A stretch of DNA of 64,000 nt from Deltaproteobacteria bacterium (lineage in GTDB: Bacteria; Myxococcota; Myxococcia; SLRQ01), in contig JARGFU010000007.1 in NCBI GenBank assembly GCA_029210625.1, positions 186,933-250,932 of the forward strand, read 5' to 3'. Every line of letters begins with the position of its first letter. The stretch's first letter is position 1. The translations under genes were made by a program, and so were the position numbers. Under the pieces are notes generated by a model, which was given only the letters and a program-made list of their open reading frames with translations, was not told where the DNA came from and made no database searches. Shown piece after piece: positions 44,480 through 53,003 of the stretch.

Positions 44480-45607
44480 TCAGAAGCGGCCGTGGATCGC
44501 CGGCAGCGCGAGGGCCGCGTGCCCTCGCGTGTCGGGGAAGATCATCGGCGGGCCCACGCCCACCTCGATCGCCCCGAGGTGGGTGGAGGCGAGCCAGGCC
44601 GGGGTGCGCCCCTTGCCCGAGAGGTAGAGCGCCGAGAAGCCGCCCACCAGCATGCCCACCATCGCCGCGCCCGGGACGAGCTGGAAGCCCACGTCGAGGG
44701 CGAGCAGCTCGGTCGCCATCACCGCCAGGCCGCCGGCGACCAGGCCGCCCAGGAGGATGCCCAGGTTCAGGCCCAGCACCCGCCCCCGGCTCATGTCCGC
44801 GCCGTAGGCCGCGAGGATCCCGAGGCCCAGGCCCCCCGCCGAGCCCGCGAGGAGCACCGTGGCGATCTCGGCGTCGGTCTCCACCGAGAGCAGGGGGATG
44901 AGGAGCACCCCGGCCAGGCTGCCCCAGACCAGGCCCGTCGCCACCAGGCTGCTGTCCCCCGACTCCAGGCCGGCCAGGCGGGTGCCGTAGAGCCCGAGGG
45001 CGCCGCCGAGCACCGTGCCCAGGAGGGCGAAGCCGCCCAGGGTCGGGCGCTCGACCTCGAGGGCGAGGCCGAGGAGGACCGCCTGGTAGGTGCCCATCAC
45101 CAGGCCCCAGTCGAAGAGGGAGGCCTCGGGCAGGGTCAGCTTGAGGCGCTTGCTGCCCAGCAGCGCCCCGGTGAAGGCCGCGCCGGTGCTGAAGATCAGG
45201 GTGCCCGCCACGACGGTGGAGGAGCGCAGCTGGAAGGCGACGGCGGCCTCCGCGCCGAGGGCCAGGCCGCCGACCGTCGCGCCGGTGATGAAGGCCCAGC
45301 GGGCGTAGGTGCCGGGCGCCTCCTCCTCGAGGGTCGTGGCCGCGTGGGCGGCCCGCGCCTGGGCCAGGTCGCGCAGGGCCGTGGCCCGGGCGCGCAGCTC
45401 GGGATCGTCGGTGGCCTCCACCAGCCCCTCGAGGAGGAAGAGGGCGCGGCCGTCCTCGCCCTCGACCAGCGCGTCGAAGGCCTCCTGGTAGCGGGCCTCG
45501 GCCTCCGCCGCCGAGAGCGGTGACGCCGCGGGGGGCGCCTCCTCGGCCGGGGCCGGGGAGGGCAGGGCGGCGAGGGAGAGACAGAGGAGGAGGGCGCGCG
45601 GCAGCAT
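44480..45607 (-). CDS. exported/membrane protein with glycine-rich hydrophobic segments
   Basis: The 375-residue product (ATG at 45607) has a signal peptide, a helical segment (about 30-95, RYQEAFDALVEGEDGRALFLLEGLVEA) that looks TPR-like, then about ten hydrophobic Gly/Ala/Leu-rich segments (from about 105 on), and a short beta-like C-terminus. I do not recognise a family. Similar TPR-plus-hydrophobic-domain proteins are common in myxobacteria, but their function is unknown. It converges on the metzincin gene with 8 bases between the stop codons. Confidence 0.65.
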   Translation of the reverse strand: MLPRALLLCLSLAALPSPAPAEEAPPAASPLSAAEAEARYQEAFDALVEGEDGRALFLLEGLVEATDDPELRARATALRDLAQARAAHAATTLEEEAPGTYARWAFITGATVGGLALGAEAAVAFQLRSSTVVAGTLIFSTGAAFTGALLGSKRLKLTLPEASLFDWGLVMGTYQAVLLGLALEVERPTLGGFALLGTVLGGALGLYGTRLAGLESGDSSLVATGLVWGSLAGVLLIPLLSVETDAEIATVLLAGSAGGLGLGILAAYGADMSRGRVLGLNLGILLGGLVAGGLAVMATELLALDVGFQLVPGAAMVGMLVGGFSALYLSGKGRTPAWLASTHLGAIEVGVGPPMIFPDTRGHAALALPAIHGRF

Positions 45608-45693
45608 GGTCAGGGGCGCACGCTCCCACCGGGGCGGGTGGGCGTCAATGCGCGGACCTTGCGGTCGAGAGCGCACGGCCCATCCTGCACGCG

Positions 45694-46791
45694 ATGAGGG
45701 CGCTCGTGATCGGGGGAGGCATCGTGGGCAGCGCCGTGGCCTGGCGCCTGGCCGGCGCGGGCGTGAGGGTGGTCCTCCTGGAGGGCGGGCGGCCGGAGAC
45801 GGCGACCGCCGCCAGCGGCGGGATGCTCGGGCACCGCTCCGAGCACACCGAGGCGAGCCCCGCCCAGCGCCTGGGCCGGGAGAGCGCCCGGCTCTGGGAC
45901 GAGTGGCGTCCGGTCCTCGGGGGTGACGCCGCCCTCGGGTGGGTCGACGCCGGCACGGTCTGGCTCCTGCCCGGGGCCGAGCTGCCGGCCTTCCGGGAGG
46001 CGCGCCGCTGGCAGGAGGAGGCCGGGCTGCCGGCGCCCCGCCTCCTCGAGCCCGGAGCGCTGGAGGGCCTCCCGGGGCTCGCCCCGGGGCTCGTGGCCCT
46101 GCACCTCGCCGACGAGGCGGCCCTGCACCCCCCTTCGGCCCTGGCGGCCCTGCAGCAGGCCGCCACCCGGGCGGGGGTCGTCTTCCAGGTAGGTGAGGCC
46201 AGCTCGCTCCTCGAGGGCGGCGGGCGCTGCCGGGGAGCGCGCCTCGCGGACGGCACCCTCCTCGAGGCCGACGCCGTGGTGCTGGCCGCCGGCAGCTGGA
46301 GCGTGGAGCTCCTCGGGCCCCGGCGCACCCTCCCGGTGGGGGCCATGCGCGGCCAGGTCGCCGTCTTCGAGCTCGCCTGCGGGCCGGTCCTGCGCACCGA
46401 GGCCTTCTACGCCGTGCCCCGCCCGGGTCGGGAGCTGCTCGTGGGGGCGACCGAGGAGCCGGTCGGCCTCGCCTCCGCCGGCGAGCCGGCCTCCCTGGAG
46501 GTGCTGCGGGCGGTGATCGAGGCTGCCCGGGCCGCGCTGCCCGGCCTGGCCGGGCGCGAGCCGGTCGGCCTCCACTCGGGCCTGCGGCCCTGGTCCGCGG
46601 ATCGCCAGCCCCTGGTCGGGCGGGCGCCGGAGGCCTTCGGCCTCGAGGGCCTCTTCCTCGCCGCCGGGCACACCCGCAACGGCATCCTCCAGGCGCCCCT
46701 GAGCGCCGAGCTGATCCGGGCGGCGGTGCTCGGCGAGGCGCCGCCGCCGGGGCTGGACCTCTCCCCCTGGTCCCCCGAGCGCTTCGGGTAG
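45694..46791 (+). CDS. FAD-dependent amino-acid oxidase/dehydrogenase (DAO family)
   Basis: A 365-residue protein with the FAD-binding GGGIVGSAVAWRLA at the N-terminus, SGGMLGHRSE, the conserved LPVGAMRGQV middle motif, and the C-terminal HSGLRPWSADRQPLVGRAP...GHTRNGILQAPLSAELI block typical of ThiO/glycine oxidase and DadA-like enzymes. It oxidises a primary or secondary amino acid to the imine; glycine oxidase for thiamine synthesis is the closest by motif. The ATG at 45694 puts the Rossmann motif at residue 7. No thi genes are nearby, so I do not assign thiO. Confidence 0.83.
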   Translation: MRALVIGGGIVGSAVAWRLAGAGVRVVLLEGGRPETATAASGGMLGHRSEHTEASPAQRLGRESARLWDEWRPVLGGDAALGWVDAGTVWLLPGAELPAFREARRWQEEAGLPAPRLLEPGALEGLPGLAPGLVALHLADEAALHPPSALAALQQAATRAGVVFQVGEASSLLEGGGRCRGARLADGTLLEADAVVLAAGSWSVELLGPRRTLPVGAMRGQVAVFELACGPVLRTEAFYAVPRPGRELLVGATEEPVGLASAGEPASLEVLRAVIEAARAALPGLAGREPVGLHSGLRPWSADRQPLVGRAPEAFGLEGLFLAAGHTRNGILQAPLSAELIRAAVLGEAPPPGLDLSPWSPERFG

Positions 46792-46935
46792 GGCGGTCCG
46801 GATTCCGGCCCAGGGTCTGCCTGCCGGACCAGCGCTCGAGGGAGAGGGGCGGGATCTTCGCCCTCGAGGGGGTGCTCGAGCGGTGGCACGCCGGTTGCCC
46901 TCTCCCGCGGCCGAACCCTGACCCCGGAGGAGACC

Positions 46936-47556
46936 ATGGCTCCCGGCCGCCCCTATCCCCTGCTCTCCGCGCTCCTCGCCGAGCGCGCCCTCACCATCGC
47001 CGACGCCGACCTCGAGCACCTCGCCTCGCAGACCGGCGCCGCGCCCCTGCGCCCGGGCCTCGACCTGGCCCGCCGCCTCCTCGGCGCCCTCGAGGGCAGC
47101 TCCCTGCCGCCCTCCCGGCCCGTCCTCCCCGCCGCGCCGCCCGCGCTCTCCTCGCCGGTGCAGGTGCCCGAGGGGCTGCGCCCCCTGGTGGGGGAGCTGG
47201 GCTACCTCGCCCTCGAGATGGGCCGCCACGGCGACGCCCTGATCCTCTTCGCCCTCCTCGAGGCCCTCGCCCCCGGCCGGGCCGCCGGCGCGGTGGGCGG
47301 CTCCCAGGTGCTCCTCCTGGCCGGTCAGCCCGAGGCCGCCGCCGAGGCGGCCCGCCGCGCCCTGGAGAGCGAGGCCGAGAGCCCGGAGGCCGTGGCCTCC
47401 CTCACCGAGGCCCTGCTGGCCTGCGGCGAGCGGGACGAGGCGCGGCGGGTGCTCGCCACCGCCCGCCGCCCCATGGGGCCCGCCGCCTCCTGGCTGCGGC
47501 TCCTGCGCCTCGGCCTCGACGAGGGCTGGCTGCGGGGAGGTGCGTCGTGCGCGTGA
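46936..47556 (+). CDS. TPR-like protein, possibly type III secretion/flagellar-associated
   Basis: A 206-residue protein with GGAGGAG just before the ATG. The C-terminal half has helical repeats (LVGELGYLALEMGRHGDALI, VLLLAGQPEAAAEAARRALE, LTEALLACGERDEARRVLA) like the TPRs of type III secretion chaperones or HrpB1-like proteins. The N-terminal half is Ala/Pro-rich and unrecognised. The idea of a secretion link rests mainly on the next gene, which ends in a FliK-like domain, and which it overlaps by 10 bases. Confidence 0.6.
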   Translation: MAPGRPYPLLSALLAERALTIADADLEHLASQTGAAPLRPGLDLARRLLGALEGSSLPPSRPVLPAAPPALSSPVQVPEGLRPLVGELGYLALEMGRHGDALILFALLEALAPGRAAGAVGGSQVLLLAGQPEAAAEAARRALESEAESPEAVASLTEALLACGERDEARRVLATARRPMGPAASWLRLLRLGLDEGWLRGGASCA

Positions 47557-48176
47557 CCAGCGACCTCCACGCCACCGTCTCCTCCGAGCGCGAGCGCACC
47601 GAGCGCCGGGTGGCCGGCCCCGCCTTCGCCGACGCCCTGCGCCGGGCCGACCGGCGGCAGGAGGCGGCCCGCCGGCCGGCGACCGCGCTCGTCCGCGAGC
47701 CGAGGGAGGGCGAGCCTTGCTGCCCCGCCTGCGGCTCGACCGCGCTCGAGGCAGAGGAGTGGATCAGCGAGGACGGCGGGATGAGCTTCAGTGTCCGCCC
47801 GCTCGACGCCGAGGGGCTGGCCGCCGCCCACCGCGGCTTCGCCGCCGCCGTGCGCAGCGGAGCGCTGGTCCTCGCCGGTCCCCCCGCGACGATCCTGGCG
47901 CCCACCGAGACGGCCACCCTCCTGGCGTCGGCGCTCCTCGACGCGCGCTGGCTCCTCGACCGCCACCGCCGCTTCGATCTCGAGGTCGCTCACCCGGTCC
48001 ACGGCTTCATCCGTCTGCGCGGTCACCTGCGGGGAGCGCGCTTGCAGGTGGCCTACCAGGCCCGGCCCGAGGCCCGCCGTCACCTGGAGAAGACCTTGCC
48101 GCACCTGCAGGACGCGCTCGCGCACGAGGGGCTCGAGCTGGTGAGTTTCTTGCCGGAAGAGCCCCGCCTGCGATGA
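47547..48176 (+). CDS. protein with FliK/SctP-like C-terminal domain
   Basis: I start this gene at the GTG at 47547 because GGGGAGG lies 6 bases upstream; the GTG at 47553 (GTGA overlap) is an alternative. The product has about 209 residues. The N-terminal part is charged and has a CPAC pair. The C-terminal 75 residues (VHGFIRLRGHLRGARLQVAY, then RRHLEKTLPHLQDALAHEGLEL) follow the pattern of the Flg_hook / YscP C-terminal domain: a strand pair, RPEAR, and an LxxxLPxLxxALxxxGL helix. Such domains control hook or needle length by contacting FlhB/SctU. No other secretion gene is visible here, so this is tentative. Confidence 0.55.
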   Translation: MRVTSDLHATVSSERERTERRVAGPAFADALRRADRRQEAARRPATALVREPREGEPCCPACGSTALEAEEWISEDGGMSFSVRPLDAEGLAAAHRGFAAAVRSGALVLAGPPATILAPTETATLLASALLDARWLLDRHRRFDLEVAHPVHGFIRLRGHLRGARLQVAYQARPEARRHLEKTLPHLQDALAHEGLELVSFLPEEPRLR

Positions 48177-48183
48177 TCGTCCC

Positions 48184-48684
48184 GTGACCCCCCTGCAGCC
48201 CGTCGACGTCGTCCTGGCGGTGGTGATCCTGATCCCCGCCCTCTGGGGGCTGTGGCACGGGCTCATCTCGGGGGCCTCCGGGCCCCTGGCCCTCGCCTTC
48301 GCCGCCTTCGCGGCCCTGGGCGTGGGCCCCGAGGTGGGGCGCCTCTGGTTCTCCGAGCTCGATCACGCGAACCTCCTGGGCGCCGGGCTCACCTTCCTGC
48401 TCGCCTGGCTCTGGGTCCGCCTGCTGGGCGCGCTCCTGGGCCGCGTCGCCCGCATCGCCCAGCTGGGCTGGGCCGATCACCTCGGCGGCCTGGTCGCCGG
48501 GGCCCTGGCCGGTGCGCTGGCCGGCGCCTGGCTCCTCCTCTCGGCGGCGCACTTCCTCCCGGGGGAGGAGGGCCACTGGGAGGACTCCCGGCTGCTGCCC
48601 ACCTGCGCCGCCATCCTCGCCGTCTTCAGCAGCGAGGAGGTGGTCACGGACACCGTCTTGACCGCCGAGCCTTTCGAGGGCTAA
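48184..48684 (+). CDS. CvpA-family membrane protein
   Basis: A 166-residue protein with four hydrophobic segments (about 8-30, 33-50, 65-85, 99-120), the N-terminal PVDVVLAVVILIPALWGLWHG and the later LGWADHLGGLVAGALAGALAG, which match CvpA (colicin V production) proteins: VDxxxxxxxxxxxxxGxxxG and DxxxGxxxG. CvpA proteins are inner-membrane proteins linked to envelope integrity and small-molecule or colicin export. It starts at a GTG 7 bases after the FliK-like gene and ends 28 bases before tRNA-Cys. Confidence 0.75.
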   Translation: MTPLQPVDVVLAVVILIPALWGLWHGLISGASGPLALAFAAFAALGVGPEVGRLWFSELDHANLLGAGLTFLLAWLWVRLLGALLGRVARIAQLGWADHLGGLVAGALAGALAGAWLLLSAAHFLPGEEGHWEDSRLLPTCAAILAVFSSEEVVTDTVLTAEPFEG

Positions 48685-48712
48685 ACGGGGGGTTCACGCA
48701 GCACGAATATCG

Positions 48713-48786
48713 GGCGCCATAGCCAAGCGGTAAGGCAGAGGTCTGCAAAACCTCCATCCCCAGTTCGAATCTGGGTGGCGCCTCCA
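48713..48786 (+). tRNA. tRNA-Cys (GCA)
   Basis: The acceptor stem GGCGCCA (48713-48719) pairs perfectly with TGGCGCC (48776-48782). The anticodon GCA is at 48745-48747 in a CTGCAAA loop closed by GAGGT/ACCTC, followed by a T arm CCCAGTTCGAATCTGGG. The discriminator base is T48783 and CCA is encoded (48784-48786), both expected for bacterial tRNA-Cys. Confidence 0.97.
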
Positions 48787-48790
48787 AGGA

Positions 48791-48824
48791 AAGAAGCCGT
48801 CGAGGGTCTCCTCGGCGGCTTCTT
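48791..48824 (+). terminator. intrinsic terminator after tRNA-Cys
   Basis: A 15-bp stem with one G-T wobble: AAGAAGCCGTCGAGG (48791-48805), loop GTCT, and CCTCGGCGGCTTCTT (48810-48824), followed by CGTTTC. It starts four bases after the tRNA CCA. Confidence 0.85.
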
Positions 48825-48841
48825 CGTTTCCGTCGGGAGCG

Positions 48842-49255
48842 TCAGGCCGCGAAGGACGCGACGGTCACGAGGTGCTCGAGGGGGTAGGGGGCCTTGAGGT
48901 AGAGCGACACGCCCCGCCGCAGGAGCTGCTCCTCGTCCTCGCCGCCCTCGCCGAGCCAGATCAGCGGGAGGTCGCGCTTGTCCTTGCGGCCGGGCAGGCT
49001 GCGGAGGGCATCGAGGAAGCTCTCGCCGACCTCGCCGGGGCCCGTGACGACGAGGGTGATCCGGGCGGCGACGGCGAGGGTGAGGGCCTGCACCACCGAC
49101 GAGGTGCAGATGATCTGGAAGCCCTTCGACTCCAGCGCCTCGGCCATGCCGGGCTCCTCGTGGGGGCCGACGAAGAGCACGCGCCCCCGGTGCTCACTCT
49201 CGTTGCGGACCTGACGTCCGCGCGCCTTGATCGTCGTGCTCGAAACCCCGGCCAT
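48842..49255 (-). CDS. degenerate receiver-like protein A
   Basis: A 137-residue protein, start ATG at 49255. After an N-terminal tail it follows the alpha/beta pattern of a receiver: RVLFVGPHEE, LESKGFQIICTSSVVQALTL, ITLVVTGPG, LPLIWLGEGGEDEEQLLRRG, LYLKAPYPLEHLV. The acidic pair (VGPH for VDDD) and the phospho-acceptor Asp (LVVTGPG for LIVLDxxMP) are missing, though the switch Lys-x-Pro survives. It therefore looks like a pseudo-receiver that cannot be phosphorylated in the usual way. It is a paralogue of the gene at 49345-49758, of the same length. Confidence 0.75.
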   Translation of the reverse strand: MAGVSSTTIKARGRQVRNESEHRGRVLFVGPHEEPGMAEALESKGFQIICTSSVVQALTLAVAARITLVVTGPGEVGESFLDALRSLPGRKDKRDLPLIWLGEGGEDEEQLLRRGVSLYLKAPYPLEHLVTVASFAA

Positions 49256-49344
49256 CTCCGAAGACCTCCGTTGGAAGATCGTGACGTCTCGGATCGTGGC
49301 GTATTCGAAGGTCACGGTAAGTGACCTGGAGCACGTCGTCAGGT

Positions 49345-49758
49345 CTAGATCGCGAACATCGCGGTCGCGACCAGGTGCTGGACCGGGAAGGGGGCCCGGA
49401 GGAAGAGGGAGACGCCCTGGCGCAGCAGGGCGTCCTCGTCGTCGCCCTGCGCGCCCAGCCAGACGACCGGGACGTGGGCGTGGTGGGTACTCTCCCGCAG
49501 GCGCCGCAGCACCGTGCGCGCCGCCCGGCCGCCGCCGCCGCCGCCGGTGACCACCATCGTGATCTTCTCCTGCTGGAGGCGGTGGAGGGCCTCGGTGGCG
49601 GTGGGGCAGCGGTCCACGGCGAAGCCGCACTCGGAGAGGGCCGCGGCCATGGGGGCCCGCTTCTGGGGGCCCACGAAGAGGACGCGGCCGACGGGAGGGT
49701 GGTCGCGGTTCTCGGTGTCGGTCTCGCAGTAGTCCTGGATGACGGTGGCGATGCTCAT
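49345..49758 (-). CDS. degenerate receiver-like protein B
   Basis: Also 137 residues (ATG at 49758), aligned throughout with its neighbour: RVLFVGPQKR, ITMVVTGGGGGGR, VPVVWLGAQGDDEDALLRQG, LFLRAPFPVQHLVATAMFAI. The phospho-acceptor Asp and acidic pair are again absent, and the switch Lys is Arg. The N-terminal MSIATVIQDYCETDTENRDHPP differs from its partner. The two genes are 89 bases apart, same strand, and probably came from a tandem duplication. The role is unknown. Confidence 0.75.
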   Translation of the reverse strand: MSIATVIQDYCETDTENRDHPPVGRVLFVGPQKRAPMAAALSECGFAVDRCPTATEALHRLQQEKITMVVTGGGGGGRAARTVLRRLRESTHHAHVPVVWLGAQGDDEDALLRQGVSLFLRAPFPVQHLVATAMFAI

Positions 49759-49856
49759 CGAGGGGCCCTCCCGGCCGGTGCAACAGGCTCTGACAGCGCT
49801 GTTGCGAGGTGTAGCACCGGGGGATCGGCGGGCAAGAAATCGACCCCCAAAAGAAA

Positions 49857-49890
49857 GACCCCGCCCCCTCTGTGACGAGGGAGCGGGGTC
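49857..49890 (-). terminator. intrinsic terminator of the beta-propeller lipoprotein gene
   Basis: GACCCCGCCCCCTC (49857-49870), loop TGTGAC, GAGGGAGCGGGGTC (49877-49890). On the - strand the stem is followed by TTTCTTTT (49856-49849), giving a normal U-tract. It lies 30 bases past the stop codon at 49920. Confidence 0.85.
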
Positions 49891-49919
49891 GGACCGCATG
49901 GGGGGTCCCCTGATTCGCG

Positions 49920-52775
49920 CTAGAAGACGCCGCCGAGGCCGATGGCGCTCACGCCGTAGTAGCCCAGGGCCACGTAGGCGGTGGCGCCGTCGACGTGGAT
50001 GGCGTTCACCCAGCCGGGGTGCCGGTGGAAGCCGGCCAGGCCCACGTTGGTGGCGTCGCTGACGTCGTAGATGAGCAGGCCGCCGCGCCAGCCGAGGTCG
50101 ACGAAGGCACGCTCACCCTCGACCTTGCGCAGGTAGCCCCAGTCGTCAGGGAGGCTCACGTCGGCCGCCAGGGTGAGGCGGTTGGAGACCGTCAGGTCGA
50201 TGACGTCGAAGTAGGAGGCGTTCCAGTAGTCGCCGTTGGCGTCCTGACCCCAGTCGTTGCGGGTGAGGTAGGCCTTGGTGCCGTCGACCACCGCGTTGCC
50301 CACGTAGCCGTCGAGCACCAGGCGGCCCCGCAGGTAGGCGGCGCGGCCCCGGAGGTCGAGGGCGTTGAAGGCGTAGGTCACCCCGTAGGAGTTCTGGGCG
50401 TTCGTCCAGGCGTAGTCGAGGGTGTAGACGGTGGAGAGGTCGTCGGAGAGGTCGAGGACGTAGCCCGGGACGTTCACCTTCGCCTGCCGCACCGGGTGGG
50501 CCGGGTTGGTCAGGTCGATCCGGTCGAGGTAGTAGCGCGAGAGCGAGCGGCCCTGGCTGTCCTGGCCGGCGTACTCGTAGTGGGTGAAGAAGAGGGTGTT
50601 GGCCTTGGCGCCCAGCCCGAAGACCCAGTCCTCGTTGCGCAGGACGATGGTCGAGGCCAGCGCCGGGTTGTCCTTGTTGGCCAGGTCGACGACGTAGAGG
50701 TGGTCGAAGTGGGAGTCGGGGTAGACGGTCCCGGCGTTGTCCTCGTAGCCGCGGTACCAGTAGCGGTAGGTGTGGAAGACGAGGGTGCTGCCGTTCACCT
50801 GGGCCACCTCGTCGCCGCCGTACCAGCCGTACCAGTAGCCGCCCCAGTAGGAGACCTCCTCCGGCAGGATGACCTCGCCGCGCTGCACCGGGGCGCTCGG
50901 GATGGTGAAGTCGAAGATGGTGATCTTGGTCTCGCCGGACTGCCAGTCGCGGCTGGCGAGGTAGATGAAGTTCCCGTCCACGAACATCCGGCCGTAGGGG
51001 GCGGTCACCTGCATCTCGGCCACCGGGGCGCCGAGGTCGTAGTCGGAGAGGGGCACCACGACCAGGCGGGTGTCGCCGCGGTACCAGTCGCCGACGAGCT
51101 GGACGCCGAAGGCGCCGAGGGTCACGAAGTCGACCACGTTGCGGGCGAGCTCGACGCTGCCGGTCGTCACCGGGTTGTCGCGGTTGGCGATGTTCACGGT
51201 CTGCATCCGCTCGTTCGAGACGGTGAGGATCCGGTCGCCGTGGGGGATGGCCCGCTTAACGTAGCCGCCGTGGTCGGCGAGGCCGCGCAGGGTCACGCTC
51301 TGCCGGTCGAAGTCGACCAGCTGCACGCCGCCCTTGTGGTGCCAGTAGCCGGTGGTCTCGTCGAAGCCGTAGCTGTGGAAGGGCACCAGCACGAGGCCCT
51401 GGGCGTCGAGCACCTTGAAGACCTTGTCGAAGTTGTCCCGCTCGTCGGGGATCCAGCCCCAGTTCTCGCCGAAGGAGACGCGGCCGAGCAGGGCAGGGGC
51501 GTCGAGGTCGGAGACGTCGAAGAGGGAGACGGCCAGCTGCCAGTCGTTGGTGTCGTCGTGGCCGAGGGCCACCAGCCGGTCGCCGCGGGGCGCGATGTGG
51601 TCGAGCCAGCCCGGCATCTCGAGCTCACCGCGCTGCAGCGGCGCCGCGGGGTTCGAGAGGTCGATGATGAAGAGGGGATCGACCCGCTCGTAGGTGACGA
51701 CGTAGGCGGTGTCGCCGTCGAAGCGCACGGCGGTCAGCGACTCGGGGCGGGGCAGCTGCACCGGCAGCATGGCGAGTTGGGTGAGCATGCCGCCCTGATC
51801 GATGCGGAAGGTGTAGACCTTCGGCGCGGTGCCGTTCCAGTCCGGAGCGGTGACGACGCGGAAGTGGCCGGCGTACTCGTCGAGCTGCCAGCGGTCGCGG
51901 ACCCAGCCGTCGACCAGGCTCTCACCCTGCAGCACGATCTGGCCCTGCGGGTCGGAGATGTCGACGACCTTGATCCGGGTCTCGTAGGACGAGTTCGCCC
52001 AGCCGGAGGACGCGACGTAGATGGTGTTCGAGGTCACGTGGACGTGGTTGTCCCAGCCCTGGCGGGGGAAGACCTCCTGGTCCACCTGGTGGATGTTCGA
52101 CTCGTCGGCGATGTTGATCGAGAGGATGTAGGTGCCCTCGACGGTGTCGGTGGTGCTGTAGCTCTCGTACCAGCCGTAGCGGTTGCTCACCGCGTAGAGC
52201 ACGTCGCCGACGATCCGGGTGTCGGTGACCTCACCCGAGACGTTGAAGTGCGTGAGGGAGACCGGCGCGGTGGGGTTCGAGATGTCGAAGACCCGGATCT
52301 GGGAGCCGCGGTAGGCACCCCAGGTGGCCCCGGCGACGGCGTCGGTGGCGTACCAGTAGTCGAAGTAGTTCGAGATCACGACGTAGGCCCGGTTGTCCCG
52401 GATGTACATCTCGATCGGGTAGCCGGCGACCGGCGCCATGCCGATGAGGGCGGGCTGGTCGGGGTTGGTGATGTCGATGACCTGCAGGCCCCGGTACTGG
52501 TTGAGGACGTAGAGGAGGTTGCCGTCGACGCGGACGATGTCGGCCTCCTCGACCTCGCGGGGCGTGGCGCCCTGATCACCGCTGTTCGGGGCGGCCTCAC
52601 CGTCGCGGCCGCCGCCGGCGGCGTCGAGCTCGCCACCGTAGCCGCCGTTGGGGTTGGCGGAGACGAACTCGGTCTGGCCCTCGACGTAGCCGTCGGCCTC
52701 GGTGCCGCAGGCGCCGACGAAGAGGGCGAGGGCGCCGAGGAGGGCTGCCTGGGAAAGGAAGTTGAGCTGACGCAT
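49920..52775 (-). CDS. large secreted beta-propeller lipoprotein
   Basis: The ATG at 52775 has GGAGGA 8 bases upstream and leads to a 951-residue lipoprotein (lipobox VGAC, Cys23), so I prefer it to the GTG ten codons earlier. The start of the mature part, PREVEEADIVRVDGNLLYVL, is the hallmark of the Beta_propel (copper-amine-oxidase-like, secreted) family. Then come many blades of the form LxVVDxSNPxxPxxxGxxxxPG (for example VIDITNPDQPALIGMAPVAG). Tyr and Trp are abundant (WGGYWYGWYGGDEVA). The expected fold is one or two beta propellers at the cell surface; no enzyme motif is visible. Confidence 0.9.
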   Translation of the reverse strand: MRQLNFLSQAALLGALALFVGACGTEADGYVEGQTEFVSANPNGGYGGELDAAGGGRDGEAAPNSGDQGATPREVEEADIVRVDGNLLYVLNQYRGLQVIDITNPDQPALIGMAPVAGYPIEMYIRDNRAYVVISNYFDYWYATDAVAGATWGAYRGSQIRVFDISNPTAPVSLTHFNVSGEVTDTRIVGDVLYAVSNRYGWYESYSTTDTVEGTYILSINIADESNIHQVDQEVFPRQGWDNHVHVTSNTIYVASSGWANSSYETRIKVVDISDPQGQIVLQGESLVDGWVRDRWQLDEYAGHFRVVTAPDWNGTAPKVYTFRIDQGGMLTQLAMLPVQLPRPESLTAVRFDGDTAYVVTYERVDPLFIIDLSNPAAPLQRGELEMPGWLDHIAPRGDRLVALGHDDTNDWQLAVSLFDVSDLDAPALLGRVSFGENWGWIPDERDNFDKVFKVLDAQGLVLVPFHSYGFDETTGYWHHKGGVQLVDFDRQSVTLRGLADHGGYVKRAIPHGDRILTVSNERMQTVNIANRDNPVTTGSVELARNVVDFVTLGAFGVQLVGDWYRGDTRLVVVPLSDYDLGAPVAEMQVTAPYGRMFVDGNFIYLASRDWQSGETKITIFDFTIPSAPVQRGEVILPEEVSYWGGYWYGWYGGDEVAQVNGSTLVFHTYRYWYRGYEDNAGTVYPDSHFDHLYVVDLANKDNPALASTIVLRNEDWVFGLGAKANTLFFTHYEYAGQDSQGRSLSRYYLDRIDLTNPAHPVRQAKVNVPGYVLDLSDDLSTVYTLDYAWTNAQNSYGVTYAFNALDLRGRAAYLRGRLVLDGYVGNAVVDGTKAYLTRNDWGQDANGDYWNASYFDVIDLTVSNRLTLAADVSLPDDWGYLRKVEGERAFVDLGWRGGLLIYDVSDATNVGLAGFHRHPGWVNAIHVDGATAYVALGYYGVSAIGLGGVF

Positions 52776-53003
52776 GGGAAATCCTCCGGTAGTGGGCGGC
52801 CGCATCCGTACCCGCGGCCATCGACCCCTTCAGTAGCAGGCCCCGTGCCAGGCGCAAGCGTCTGGAATCATTGGACCTGGAGGCGGCCGCGGCCACGGAT
52901 TTCGCCCCGGATCGGCCCCGGGATCACGGATTTTCGAGGTCTCCGGCGCCAGGTGCACGGGGCGTTTGCCATGCGATCCCCGGGCGGGTATTCTCCGCCG
53001 CGC

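Noticed and set aside
48713..48824. Integration site or genomic island at tRNA-Cys
   Set aside because: No integrase, no direct repeat of the tRNA 3' end and no change in base composition are visible nearby.
49995..53003. A long + strand frame joined to the GNAT gene
   Set aside because: It is antisense to the beta-propeller lipoprotein, and its translation is compositionally biased (Val, Gly, Asp, His). The GNAT motifs begin after the ATG at 53004.
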